Shown piece by piece: positions 33,119-46,568 of a stretch of DNA of 64,000 nt (its first letter is position 1; each line of letters opens with the position of its first letter). The position numbers and the translations under genes are program-made. The notes under the pieces are model-generated. The model had not been told where the DNA came from. It did no database searches and was given only the letters and a program-made list of their open reading frames with translations. Origin of the DNA: Torymus aiolomorphi (Eukaryota > Arthropoda > Insecta > Hymenoptera > Torymidae); contig CM070877.1 of the NCBI GenBank assembly GCA_036365515.1, positions 62,892,475 to 62,956,474 of the forward strand, given 5' to 3'.

Positions 33119-35359
33119 AGTTTGTTGATTAAGTACTGATCGTGACGTACATTCCTCAGTTGTGTGATTCGTGTTTTTACAAATTTTACAAAATTTATCT
33201 AATTTATTTTGTAGCATCTTGATTTCATGGCAATTGTTTATTTGATGTCCATTTTTATTGCAAAAAGAGCATTTAATTTGTGCCGTTAGATTTTGTAATT
33301 TTCTACAATCTTCCAATGTATGCCCGGTAAAATTACAATATTCGCATTTTATACTTTGTGTATTAAAGTTCCCCCGATAATTACTGTTTGAATTCCTTGA
33401 AAAATGATTGCTGTTCTGGTTATTTGTTCGGAAAAATCCATTCCTATTTTTATCTCGATGTTCATAGGATTTATTTAAGGCATTGTAATTGTTACTTGGG
33501 AATGTACATTGTTGGTTATTGCTTATTTTCCTACAAGTTTTTGCTGAATGCCCCGGCATCTCGCAAAATTGACAAATTTCTTTATTCTGAGAGTTTTGTT
33601 GTCTATTTTGCATAATTAAAACTTTTACGTTCTCGCAATCCGCGGTTTCGTGACCTTCATCTGCACATATCGCGCACCATATCGTTCCTTTGTTTATCGT
33701 GCAGTATTTCATTAAATGCTCGAGGTTGTTGCACCTCTTACACAATGCTGACGGGCAACTTTTAGCTGTGTGTGACGCGCTGCCACAGGCGTAGCATACT
33801 TCCGTAATTCTTACCGAATTATTGCAAGTAAGCGGATCGTGTCCTCTTTCCTTACATCTCCAACACAGCTCGTATTCTGTAATAGTAGGACATTGCGTAA
33901 CCTCGTGCCCCATATTTTGGCAGTATTGACAATGATTACTCTGCATCTTATTTAACTTACACGCATCTATTGAGTGGCCTTCCGTACTACACAATTTGCA
34001 AATTAATTTTATTACGTGCTTAGCTGTTCTGCAATGATATGATACATGCTCCTTACTTTTGCAATAAACACATGAAGCTTTCATGCAAAATAATGCTTCG
34101 TGATTTATTTTCTTACATAATTGGCAAAAAACTTGTTTAATTGTGTTTGGAATTGGAGTTTCGAAATTAAACAATATGCTTGTAGTATCATTTCTTAAGC
34201 TATTTTGCTTTTTTAAGTTTGATTCTATTTCAATTGCTTTTTGTACTGCGTTATCCATGTCTTGGTGTTCTCCGAGTTCGATTCTAATTTCTTGTTTTAA
34301 TCCTTTTTTAAAACTACTGAGTATGTCGGTTTTTAATCTAGTTTTATATTCTGTTAGAATTTCTCCTGTTACATTAGGTTCTAATTTTTTTAATTCTATT
34401 ATTTGTGTACCCAACACTCGTAATTTGTTTGCAAAACATAGTACATCTTCATCTGATTTTTGAATTTGTTGTGTTAGGTTTCCGTATAATGAATGTATAT
34501 TATCCGTTGATGGATATATTTTACGTATTGTTTTAATAAAAGTTTCAATACTTTCAATTTCTACATTTGCTAATGCTTTATAAATTTCTCCTTTGAGCTT
34601 TATTTTGAGGATCTGTACTAGGTTCGATACATCATTATTCGATATTATTCTTTTTGCTTGTTTTAATTTTTCTATATATTCCTCTAGTTGGATATTTTTC
34701 CCGTCAAAATCCGGTACTAACTTTGCAACTTCTTTAAGTGGTAATTTTAATGCTTGATTTGCCATTTCTGGTTCTAGATTTATTAAATCTTCGTTTATTT
34801 GAATTTCTGGCTGTTCGTTATTACTTGTATTATCTCTAGCCAAAATCAAACTTTGTTCATTAAAAAATCCTTCTATATCCATGTAGTCGTGTTGCCTACC
34901 GTTTTCTACATATATTGATTCTTCAAAAAATGCTGGGCTCTGACTTGGTGTGTTTGGAGTATGAAAATTTGTTGGTGATAATATATCCCGTTTTATTTGC
35001 GGAATAAAAAGATTATTTATATTTTTATTTGATATATCTTGTTTTTGTGTGGGGTTTTTAATATTCTGTTTTTTAACTGAATGTTGTGCATCTAGTTCGT
35101 TATGGTCTATTTTTTAAGTTGATGGAATTGAAAGTATTTCATCATTTTTCTGTGTTTTTGAGTTAATGTAGATATCCGATAAAGTTCTATTTAATTGTGT
35201 ATTTGGAGGTGATCTTGGTACTTTTGGTGTTCTTTAAAAAATGTTCGTTTGTTTATTTATATCATCTACTTGCTTTTTAAGTTCTGGATTTCTTTGGGTA
35301 GTCCGTCTGGTTATAATCCCTTCGTTTCCCTTATTTTCTATACCTTTCTGATTTGACAT
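33107..35359 (-). CDS. Gag with twelve CCHC zinc knuckles
   Basis: The uninterrupted part is 34882-33107 (591 codons). In-frame sequence continues upstream to an ATG at 35359, with TAA codons at 35236-35234 and 35116-35114; the outer copy starts with the same residues at 21884, so 35359 is the probable ancestral start. Counting from the ATG at 34882, residues ~45-240 are charged, helix-prone capsid-like sequence (LKLPLKEVAKLVPDFDGKN onward). From ~250 to the C-terminus there are twelve CX2CX4HX4C knuckles, starting CQLCKKINHEALFC and ending CKICKNTNHTTEEC, with an Asn/Arg-rich spacer between knuckles 9 and 10. Usual Gag proteins have one or two. It would assemble particles and bind element RNA. 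Confidence 0.85.
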
Positions 35360-36489
35360 GACATATTACTTCTTTGTTTATACTATACTTAATATATCTT
35401 TTAAAATATGTTTTATTATTAATTCCACTATTTTTCTGTATATATTTTGTAATTGTTTATTTCACAATATAATTTATTTATTTATTTGTCACTTTTATAA
35501 ATTTTTTCCTTTGCTTAGTTTTTAGTGTTTTATCTTTTATTGTTTAAACTGTAATGTTTATTTATGTAATTTTTATTTAATTGATCAATTTGTTTAATAT
35601 TATTATTCGTTTTCTTGAGCTGCGTTGATCATTATTCTATGTTTATTTTTCGTGTGCTGTATTTTCGATTTATGTGATCGTTGTTCTTAATTTTTTTGTA
35701 ATTATAATTTGTCTTTATGGTATTTTGTTTTATCTATTGTAGTATTTTCTTTTGGTTTTACTTTTATATCTTTTTATTATTGATTTTTTTCAATTTCTTA
35801 CTTGTATTAAACTGCTATTTTCGCGTAATATATCTTGATTTCACTCTGTAAATTTATCTTTTCACTTGTTATTTCAGCTATAATTTGTTATATAATTTGT
35901 TGTTAAAAATTTTTCTTACTTCTTTGTTTTATTACTCCTTGTAGTGTCGTATCTTTTTTCGTTTGTATTTTTATTTTTCAATTTTCTAATCTGTGTTAGA
36001 CTGTATTTGTATTTTGCGTAATATATTTTTGAAAAATGTCATTTGTTTTGTAGAAATTTTTCTTATTTCCGTATTTATCATTTGTTGAATACTTGTTAAT
36101 AACTCGACGAGCCGTACTTGCTTATCTTCCGAAATTTGGACGATTCATGCTACAATGATCCCCCCAACTTCTTACTGCAAAGCAAGAAGCTCGGACTTAT
36201 TCTATGTTAGTTGTATTTATATAAGAATATTTTCCTCGTCTTTCAAGAGCTTATTTTATCTACGAGTACTTTAAAACATTTAAAGTTTGATTTAGCTGAT
36301 CTAACGAACTTTTCGTTCGACTGTGTACCGGAACCAATGTGACGTTCCGAAAAATAGTTATTTTAAATAGTCTAGTGAACTAATTTTCGATCGGTACCGG
36401 AACCACTGTCAAGTTCCGGAGAAAAGTTATTTTTATTCTTTAATTTGAAATAGTCTAGTGAACTATTGTTCGATCGGTACCGGAACCAC
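35360..36489 (-). other. Leader (5' UTR) of the inner element with PBS-like repeats
   Basis: AT-rich, no frame. Between about 36320 and 36489 the block GGTACCGGAACCA(C/A)TGT is repeated three times about 70-80 bp apart. The last copy abuts the LTR (TGTTAAG). Confidence 0.65.
36472..36489 (-). promoter_or_regulatory. Putative primer binding site of the inner element
   Basis: The minus strand reads TGGTTCCGGTACCGATC one base after the LTR end AACA. TGG matches the complement of tRNA CCA. I cannot name the tRNA. Confidence 0.5.
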
Positions 36490-37292
36490 TGTTAAGTTTT
36501 GAGTGTCGAGGAATCTACTCTTATATGTGTATTGAAATTTGTATGGTTTATCTGCAAATTATATTTGAATGATATATATATATATATTATATTTTCAATT
36601 GATATTTGATTTATATTACCTTTATTTTGGGCGTAGGCTCTCGTAAATAATAAACAGCTGATTAGTTAGATGCACTATTTATTGAAAGATATAAGGTTTA
36701 TAAATAAGACTATGCGATTTACAACTTATTAACTTTGTTAAACAATATATAATACCGATAGATTATTGAAATTATTGATATAAGAAATTCTCTTCGTAAT
36801 TGAATGTAGGGTATTTGACCCGTATAAAATATTCGCTTCTCCTCTTGTCGGCTGGAGTGGTACGGAGCTCGCGACTTTTGCACGATTACTAATTTGTGTG
36901 TTGAGAGTCGCCGTATTTATTAAGCGGTTAATTTGGATTAAAGATGATTTTGACGCTGAGTAAAAATCCTTTTTTTTTAACAAATTTAGTAAACATTTAA
37001 ATATCATCCTTTCGATTTCACATTTAAAAGTGCTGATTCTAAACAAAGTTGCGATGAGCGGTTGGTTTCACAAGATCAGTGGCTCGCTACGTCACGCTCG
37101 CTGTTGCGTAGCCGAAATTGCTGTACTGTTAAAATTCGCACTCGCATCGTTTTGTGGGTCAAAGAAATTAATATTGAGATTTAATAACGTCATTAAACAT
37201 ATACGAAATATACGATATTTGTATGTCAGAAAATTACTGGTGATAAATATGCATTGTTAAATTGAATTTAGAGATACGTCACAGACGTAACA
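36490..37292 (-). repeat. 5' LTR of the inner element
   Basis: Nearly identical to 24754-25555. Edges TGTTAAG and GACGTAACA on the plus strand. Confidence 0.88.
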
Positions 37293-37536
37293 CTACAATA
37301 ATCCTCTCAACTTCTTACTGTAAAACGAGAAGCTCGGAAGCAGTTAGTAGTGATATTTTTTAGTAATTTTCAAATACTATTCGTTTACTCTCATTCCAGT
37401 CATATTTTTCGTATAAATCTAGTGAACTTACGTTCGATTTGTACCGGAACCAATGTGACGTTCCGAAAAATAGTTATTTTTATTCTTTTATTTTAAACAG
37501 TCTAGTGAACTAATGTTCGATTCGTACCTGAACCAA
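37293..37536 (-). other. LTR-proximal leader of the outer element
   Basis: Begins with the CTAC target copy and contains two further GTACC(G/T)GAACCAATGTG blocks at about 37440 and 37524. The second abuts the outer 5' LTR. Confidence 0.65.
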
Positions 37537-38174
37537 TGTGAAGTCCGAAATATATGAATTGAAAACAGTAATTGGCTATATAATATTATTTATTGAAATG
37601 GAATGTATGTATTTACCAATTCCTATGGCTGGTTACAATGTTGAAATATAATTATTGTTGTTACGCCTTGTAACTGCTTAATTGCGATTGTAATTAAATT
37701 ATAAATTATGCTCGCTACTTTGACGAGGCTTACAAATAAAAACTTGACTCGAATGTCGTCGAGGTACACGGAGCCGCCAGGTTTCTTGTACGCTGTGACT
37801 GACTCGCGTGACACACATCACTTCTTTTATAATACAAAATAATTAGGTTAAAGATGGGCCCGGTGACGTATCGAATTCATCTTTTGACAACTTATGTATT
37901 ACAAGTTTTCTGGGTCGTCGTACTTACGAAATGCTGAGCATTGCAAAGTGTGGCCTTTCGACTGCCGCGGAGTTCGGTGGCTTGGATTCTAGCTCGATCG
38001 TATGTTAAAAACTGCATGCGTTGTCTTCCTGAGTGGGTGACTCTATACGTCACAAGGTCGCATAAGCAGAACGCTGCGTAGTATTAACTTGCATTCTCGC
38101 TTTTATGTGTCAGGAAATATCTGATACTAATTATGCTTTTTCTTTAAAATGAGAATACGTCTCCGGACGTAACA
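37537..38174 (-). repeat. 5' LTR of the outer element
   Basis: Starts TGTGAAGTCC on the plus strand and ends GGACGTAACA. The right ~425 bp match 14567-14991; the left ~200 bp do not, so the two LTRs have diverged or recombined. Confidence 0.7.
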
Positions 38175-39143
<969 letters not shown>

Positions 39144-39699
39144 ACCTACTGACTACCTAACCTTACTACACATCTTTCTCAATCTCTCAATATATACACA
39201 TGTCAGTATCATCATCATCATGTAAGAAGATTTTGATCTACTTTTATATAACTACTTCTATTAACGGGGCAAATGATTTTTAGATATATTTTAGATTTTA
39301 GATAAATATTCAAGAAAATAGATATAATAATAAAATAATTCTTTTGAAATTGATACTTTGTGTGATTTTTTAATTTTACAGGTTACAAGATTTGTGGAGT
39401 CATTTGTCGAGTTCGAAATTTGATTTTGAATTAAATTTAATTTTGATGTATAAACAAAAAAAAAATAATAACAAAAAAGAGTAGTTGCAATCAAATGATG
39501 AGGTGAAGAAAAATCTAAACTTATAAGGTAAAATAAAAATACAGCTTAATGACAATATAAAAAGTTTTTGTTATTAAAACTATAAAATTATTTTAATTTA
39601 TATTCTACTTATTTTTTAGGTTGTGAATGTGGTTTTTCTGAAACATTTTTTGTTTTTGTAGCCCTTGTAAATACAAGTTTACATATTAACTACAATATT
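39144..39699. other. AT-rich spacer
   Basis: No gene or repeat recognised. Confidence 0.45.
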
Positions 39700-41745
39700 T
39701 CTTGTGTATATCAACGTCAAAAATAATCAGATACGTATTAAATGACTAAATATCTATTTTTAAAATATAAAATGTTGGTTATACGAATGAACATTGACAC
39801 TTTGTGTTGATTTTTTATATTTTTTTTAGATTGTATGAGAAATTTCTTACGGTGGAAGACGTCAAAATGTTTCAGAGGAGTTTTTAGTAATTTTTGTATG
39901 TACTATAAACAACGGTCTGAAGAAATAGAAATCTAGAAGCGTCCTGTCCAAGAAAATAACTTAGAAATATCCTGATTTGACTCTCCAATGTATATTATAA
40001 GATTCAATCTATTCTCAAAATGTAACAAGAGCTGTTAGGAACCAATAACTAAGATGTTTTAAATAGTAATGCTGAAAAAGTACGAAAAAAGTATTATGTT
40101 TTGAAATTAATTCTTCAAAATAAAATAAGGTAATTGTGATTTTCATAGATCATTCATCTAGTTGAAGATCATATTCAAGCTGGTGTATTTTTTTTTTTGA
40201 AGACTTATGGAATAAGCTCAGCCCGATACAAATATTTTATTGTATTCTTAAAAAGTGATTAGTGTTCATAAATATAATATAATTATAGTGAAGTCAGTGC
40301 AAGTTTTCAGATCAGATATAATAAAAGGTTTTGTATAATAAATAAAATAAAATAGCGGTATGATGTGTTAAATGAAGTGTTTATAACAAATTTAGAACCT
40401 CTACCTAAAATCAGAATTTAAAATATTGGTCAGACGTTAGAGCATTGGTTAAAAAAAGCATTTTTTGTCTATACTTCAAGAAACTTAGTTGATGTTAGTG
40501 CTGTGCTCTTGTACATATTTACTTAAACACGAATTAAAAGATTATGCCAAATGAACATTAAAATACAGAAAAAAGCAAAAATGATGTGTTAGTGTTGTGA
40601 AAATTTCAACGAATAAAGTGCTCAGCTAATCTAATTTAATAATTGTTTCACGGTGGGCGACGTCAAAATGTTTCAGAGGATTTCTCAGTAAATATTTTTC
40701 TACACAAGATTCAGATAACTACGGGATTTCTTGTGTATATCAACAATAAAAATAATCAGATACGTATTAAATGACTAAATATCTATTTTTAAAATATAAA
40801 ATGTTGGTTATACGAATGAACATTGACACTTTGTGTTGATTTTTTATATTTTTTTTAGATTGTATGAGAAATTTCTTACGGTGGAAGACGTCAAAATGTT
40901 TCAGAGGAGTTTTTAGTAATTTTTGTATGTACTATAAACAACGGCCTGAAGAAATGGAAATCTAGAAGCGTCCTGTCCAAGAAAAAAACTTAGAAATATC
41001 CTGATTTGATTCTCTAATGTGTATTTTAAGATTCAATCTATTCTGAAAATGTGACAACAGCTGCTAGGAACCAACAACTAAGATGTTTTAGACAGTATTG
41101 CTCAAAGAGTACGAAAAAAGTATTATGTTTTGAAGTTAATTCTTCAAAATAAAATAAAGTAATTGCGATTTTCATAGATCATCCTTCTAGTTGAAGATCA
41201 TATTCAAGCTGGTGGATTTTTTTGAAGACTTATGGAATAAGCTCAGCCCGATACAAATATTTTATTGTATTCTTAAAAAGTGATTAGTGTTCATAAATAT
41301 AATATAATTATAGTGAAGTCAGTGCAAGTTTTCAGATCAGATATAATAAAAGGTTTTGTATAATAAATAAAATAAAATAGCGGTATGATGTGTTAAATGA
41401 AGTGTTTATAACAAATTTAGAACCTCTACCTAAAATCAGAATTTAAAATATTGGTCAGACGTTAGAGCATTGGTTAAAAAAAGCATTTTTTGTCTAAACT
41501 TCAAGGAACTTAGTTGATATTATTGATGTGCTCTTGTACATATTTACTTAAACACGAATTAAAAGATTATGCCAAATGAACATTAAAACACAGAAAAAAG
41601 CAAAAATGATATGTTATTGTTGTGAAAATTTCAACAAATAAAAGTGCTCAGTTAATCTAATTTTATAATTTTCTCACGGTGGGAGACGTCAAAATGTTTC
41701 AGAGGATTTCTCAGTAAATATTTGTCTACACAAGATTCAGATAAT
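39700..41745. repeat. Tandem duplication of a ~1.03 kb non-coding unit
   Basis: Copy 1 (about 39700-40727) and copy 2 (about 40728-41745) match over nearly their whole length; AATCAGATACGTATTAAATG occurs at 39725 and 40753. Inside each copy, CGGTGG.AGACGTCAAAATGT occurs twice, and a fifth, weaker version lies at about 42075. No frame is conserved between the copies. Confidence 0.85.
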
Positions 41746-43898
41746 TATTTGAAAAAGTATACAAGAATGTTAAGAAAGCTTTTATTATCAGTAATTTTTA
41801 GTTCATAAACTGATTGTTTTTAATTTTACAAGATGAGTGACAATCATGAGTTATTAATTTAAGTAGTTTCAATCAATAATTATTTCAAGATGTTTTATAT
41901 TTCCTACTATAAAAGAATATCGAGAAAGCTTTTTTCTCCCAATGATTCTTAATTCATAAACTTTTGTTTTTAATTTCGCAAGATGTGTCTCATAGGTTAT
42001 TAATTCAAGTGGTTTCTAGTGAAAACTTCAACGAAAATAATTGTTGAAAATAATGTAATTAATGATTGGCTTATGGTGAGGGGCGCCAAATGCTTCAGAG
42101 GAGCCATTTGTTCTGTGAATATACAGTACATAAAACCATAATATAAATTACTGTAATGGCTACTTTTTGAATCTGCAACCAATATCTTAATTTGTTAGCT
42201 GATTGTGATGCAGTAGTATGATTATTAGATCTAGTACCCTTGCAAGTCTTTGATAAAATATTATGAAAAAGAAATATATGGATACCAAAATAATAAAACG
42301 AATTCCAGCTTTAGAATATGCAATAGAAGGCTAAAGGTAAATTTTAGCACAAATTTAATAATGTAATAATAATTTGTTAAAAAAGAAGAGCAAATGGATG
42401 TATAAGAGTGTTTTGTGAAAAAATTTAGTATCAGGTGCTGTTACGTAAGGGTAGTTAACTTGGCAAACTTTGAGCTTCGTATTTTGTAAAGGCTAGAGGA
42501 TTAGGTGATTTCAGAGAAATAGATGCAAAAGAGTGCAAGTTTTCAGAGAAATAGATGGAAAAATTATTTAGTTTTTAAAAAACTTTGTACCGCCTGCTGT
42601 TATGGAAATGGCAGTTGACATGAGAACTCAAATTTTCAGCCAACTTTGAGCTTCGATCTTATAAAAACAAGAGAATCAGGTGATACAGAGATTTGAATTG
42701 TAATTTTGAGAACTTGTACTTTTTTCTTTTATTTCTTGTGATAGCTAAAAAGAAAAAATATATTATTGTTATCCTTTTTAACAACTTTAAATTCTCTGTT
42801 GAAATAATAATAAAAGTTTAATGTTTTCATCCAAACAATCTTGCTCTCAACAACTGTCCAACTCTCTACAAAGAACTTGACTGAAAGCTTAAATGTTTTT
42901 TGGAAACAATTATAATAAACACTTTTAAAAACTATTTTTAAAAGTATTTTCTATAATTCCTATAAAAACATTTTCTATTTCTCACAGAACTAATTTTTGC
43001 TATTAGCAGTAATTATTCTCATTTTTAAATTATCTCTTTATCTCTTTACAATATTTGTTTGTATGTATTTGCTATGAAAATGTTTTCTTTTTCTTACAAA
43101 AATCATTTTTCTTATCTGTAGTATTACTTACAAAATTAAAGTCCAGTACTTCCAATGACAGAATCATTTCTGTAAATTATTCATTATTATATTTTCTCTA
43201 CAAAATATCTCCAAAAATGGTCCATCACTACATCTTTTAAAAAATCCATTAATAAATTATTTTACAAAACTTCTACAATACTTTACAAACTTTTGCAAGC
43301 AACGAGAAATTCTTTTCCAAAATCTTTATAATCACTTTACAAAAACTTTTACAAACAATAAGAATTTTTTCGAAAACCATAAGAATTATTTTCCGAAACC
43401 TATACAATATCCTAAAAAATTATTTACGTTTTATTTTATGAAAAGGAATTCTACGAATAAATAATAAATTTTTGCGTTCTAAAGTCGAAATAAATTTCTT
43501 TTACGCGGATACTGAAATTCAAACCCAAAAAAATTGTGAAATCAATTAAAGTGTAGTTTTATACTTAACAAACATTATTTATAATGTACTTTTACTCTTA
43601 AAAAGTTGTGAAATCTCTCTAAAAATTTTTTTACAAAAGTAAAAATTTATAGGCAAGAATAAGTTTGGTAACTATTCTATATAGTTTTATATTTAACAAA
43701 CATTATTTAATAAACTCTCCCACCTTCTCATTCTTCCTCCTCTCTCTCTCCCTCTGTACCAAAAACTTTAGTGAGAGCTTAAATATTTTTTCAAAACAAT
43801 CAACACGTTCCTTAAAAAACTAATTTTTTAAATATATTCTAACAACATAATTTGTCTATAGTCCTTTTATTTATTCTAATCTCATCTATTCAATAAGC
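41746..43898. other. AT-rich region without recognised genes
   Basis: Mostly A/T with short recurring words (TTTTACAAAAACTTTT, GAAAACTT). The frames at 42000-42182 and 43055-43240 have no support. A short CT-rich stretch lies at about 43730-43760. Confidence 0.45.
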
Positions 43899-46184
43899 AC
43901 TCTCCACAAATGGTGATAATTTTTTTCATGACTGTACAAATAATAATATTGTTAAAAAAACTTTCTACGAAAGTATAAAATAAGGCAAGTATAGAAGTTT
44001 TTTTTGTATAATCTATAAAATAATATTTATGATTTTTTAAAAGAAGTCAAATAAATACTATAGTAAAAAAGTCTTTTACTTCTTTGAGTCAATGGATGCT
44101 CAACAAATTATATGTACGTACATTCAAATTGTTCACTGCAAATCAAACAAAAGAAAGTTGTGAAATCAATTATCGATAGTCAAGTAATGCAAACCATTCT
44201 CCGAAAAACTGTATGACTATGTTCTCAGAAATGTATTCAAATTTCTTCATTCTTCTATACTAATTAAACACAAGAAAGTACTGAAATCAATTAATTGTAG
44301 TCAAGTACCGGCCATAAGAACTTTTCGCACCTAGCGTGTAAAATTACATTTTACGCCCACGTTATAACTTCAAAATTATTCAGCCAGCGGGCGTAAAGTA
44401 CTACATAACGCCCAAGAGGCCCAATAGCTCACACACTCCTACAAAACTTTATAGTACCTACGTATTTTACGCCCGTGTGGGCTAAATTATTTTAATTATA
44501 TAACTATTATGTCTTCCTTTTATTTCTAAAATTCATAAGAATTTTTTCAGGCATTTACGAAAAGTCAAAGCCTATATAAAAAAATTACATAGTTACCACC
44601 ACATCACCATTTTTCATTATTCTTTCTCATTTCTGGAATTTCTATAATATTACGCATCTTGGGAGGACAATAGAAGTCTATAGAGCTGCTCTAGCAGGGA
44701 TGGTCCTCCCGGATCTCTCGTACATACTTGGTGGGCCTAACGGTTTGCAGTTCAAGGTGTAAGGCATAGCCATTTTCATATAAATATTCATATGTTTAAA
44801 GATCAGATAAAATGTATAAATGGGTTGCTTCTACATATTAACTACTGATCTATGAATCTATCACTCTGTTTTTAAATAGAAAGTACACACCCGCGTGAAA
44901 ATATCATATGAGATCTCATATGAGATCCCATAATATATAAAATTGCATATGATATCACGTATAAGATCTCATACGAGATACGCGCTGTCTAAAATTCTCA
45001 TATGAGATCTTATATGATATTTACACGGGGGAAAAGGATATAACATATGTTGCTTATAAAACGGTTAGTAAAATGTAAAGGGTTTTTGAGCAGGCTATAA
45101 ATTTATATGAATTTTTTATTTTATTCTCGTTTAAAAAGGACGGACACAAGGAAAAATATGTTTAGTAATGAAATATAAATCATGATTCTGCACATGTACG
45201 GGTATGTTGTAATTAACGGTATCAATTAAAAATTAGAGCCAATGTAATTATTTATGGTGGACTTATAGGTATAAATATTGTTAATGAATTTATGCAAAAA
45301 TTTAGTATTCTACATTTAAGTAGCCCACGTAATTGCAAACCGTCAGGCCCGCCAAGTATGTACGGGAGAGCGGGGAGGATCACCCCTGCTAGAGCAGCTT
45401 TATAGACTCCTATTGTCCTCCCAAGATGCGTAATATTATAGAAATTTCAAAATTGAGAAAGAATAATGAAAAATGGTGATGTCGTGGCAACTGTGTAATT
45501 TTTTTATATAGGCTTTGACTTTTCGTAAATACATGAAAAAATTCTTATGAATTTTAGAAATAAAAAGAAGACATAATAGTTATATAATTAAAATAATTTA
45601 GCCCACACGGGCGTAAAGTACATAGGTACTATAAAGTTTTGTAGGACTGTGTGAGCTATTAGGCCTCTTGGGCGTTATGTAGTACTTTATGCCCGCTGGC
45701 TGAATAATTTTGAAGTTACAACGTGGGCGTAAAATGTAATTTTACATGCGAGGTGCGAAAAGTTCTTATGGTCGGTACTTGACTACAATTAATTGATTTC
45801 AGTACTTTCTTGTGTTTAATTTGTATAGAAGAATGAAGAAATTTGAATACATTTCTGAGAACATAGTCATACAGTTTTTCGGAGAATGGTTTGCATTACT
45901 TGACTATCGATAATTGATTTCACAACTTTCGTTTGTTTGATTTGCAGTGAACAATTTGAATGTACTTACATATAATTTGTTGAGCATACATTGATTCAAA
46001 GAAGTAAAAGACTTTTTTACTATAGTATTTATTTGACTTCTTTTAAAAAATCATAAATATTATTTTATAGATTATACAGAAAAAACTTCTATACTTGCCT
46101 TATTTTATACTTTCGTAGAAAGTTTTTTTAACAATATTATTATTTATACAGTCATGAAAAAAATTACTACCATTTGTAGAGAGT
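43899..46184. mobile_element. Long palindromic (foldback) element, arms ~855 bp
   Basis: Left arm about 43899-44755 and right arm about 45335-46184 are inverted copies, starting ACTCTC(C/T)ACAAATGGT. The ~580 bp centre is AT-rich and holds a smaller palindrome. No transposase frame. Transcripts would fold into a very long hairpin. The target duplication is not clear. Confidence 0.8.
44888..45032. mobile_element. Small MITE-like palindrome within the foldback centre
   Basis: Ends ACCCGCGTGAAAATATCAT and, mirrored, ATGATATTTACACGGGG. Inside, CATATGAGATCTCATATGAG and related words repeat, so it is built of nested short palindromes. Confidence 0.65.
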
Positions 46185-46489
46185 CAAGTATTCTCTGAGT
46201 AAACACGATTCGAAAATTTAAAAAACAAATTTTTAACCTCAAATATCTGTGGATGTAATGGACTGATTTCTTTTGGGAAAAGAACTCGATCTGAAGATAT
46301 ATAGAAGCTACATCTGTGCCAAATTTCAGGATGATTGGATAATTTTTACTCTTGTTATAGCGCGGCAACGAAAACGCAAATTTAATTAAAAAAATTGTTT
46401 TGCTAACAAACAAATGAAGATAATCTCTTAAAAATTTTAACCAAATATAGTCTTCAATTTGTGATGTTGTATTTGAGTGTGATAAATAA
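46185..46489. other. Spacer left of the GC-rich block
   Basis: AATGAAGATAATCTCTT at about 46412 matches 38522. No gene. The block to the right starts with a GAGA repeat. Confidence 0.45.
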
Positions 46490-46491
46490 AG

Positions 46492-46497
46492 AGAGAG

Positions 46498-46551
<54 letters not shown>

Positions 46552-46568
46552 GAGAGAGAGAGAGAGAA
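46492..46568. repeat. (GA)n microsatellite
   Basis: Almost pure GA dinucleotide repeat with one GTGA interruption. Confidence 0.95.

Larger units (their letters stand above)
24754..37292 (-). mobile_element. Inner (younger) Ty3/Gypsy LTR retrotransposon, nearly complete
   Basis: Two LTRs of about 802 bp (24754-25555 and 36490-37292) flank a 10.9 kb internal region read on the minus strand: PBS-side leader, gag, protease, acidic linker, RT-RNase H, integrase, long 3' non-coding region, PPT. The 4 bp CTAC occurs on both outer sides (24750-24753 and 37293-37296). Integrase after RNase H places it in Ty3/Gypsy. No env-like gene is present. Lesions: two in-frame stops in the gag N-terminus, two stops and a frameshift in RT, a MITE in integrase. 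Confidence 0.9.
14292..38174 (-). mobile_element. Outer (older) Ty3/Gypsy-type LTR retrotransposon, decayed and interrupted
   Basis: On the minus strand the order is 5' LTR (37537-38174), leader (37293-37536, resumed at about 24133-24753), gag remnants (21884-19752), a pol 3' remnant (18630-18148), a long non-coding 3' region and 3' LTR (ending 14991). Protease, reverse transcriptase, RNase H and most of integrase are missing. The leader is split by a younger element of the same family at 24754-37292 and by a DNA transposon at 21916-24132. A further ~1 kb foreign block sits at about 18640-19625. The left limit of the element is approximate. Confidence 0.75.
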
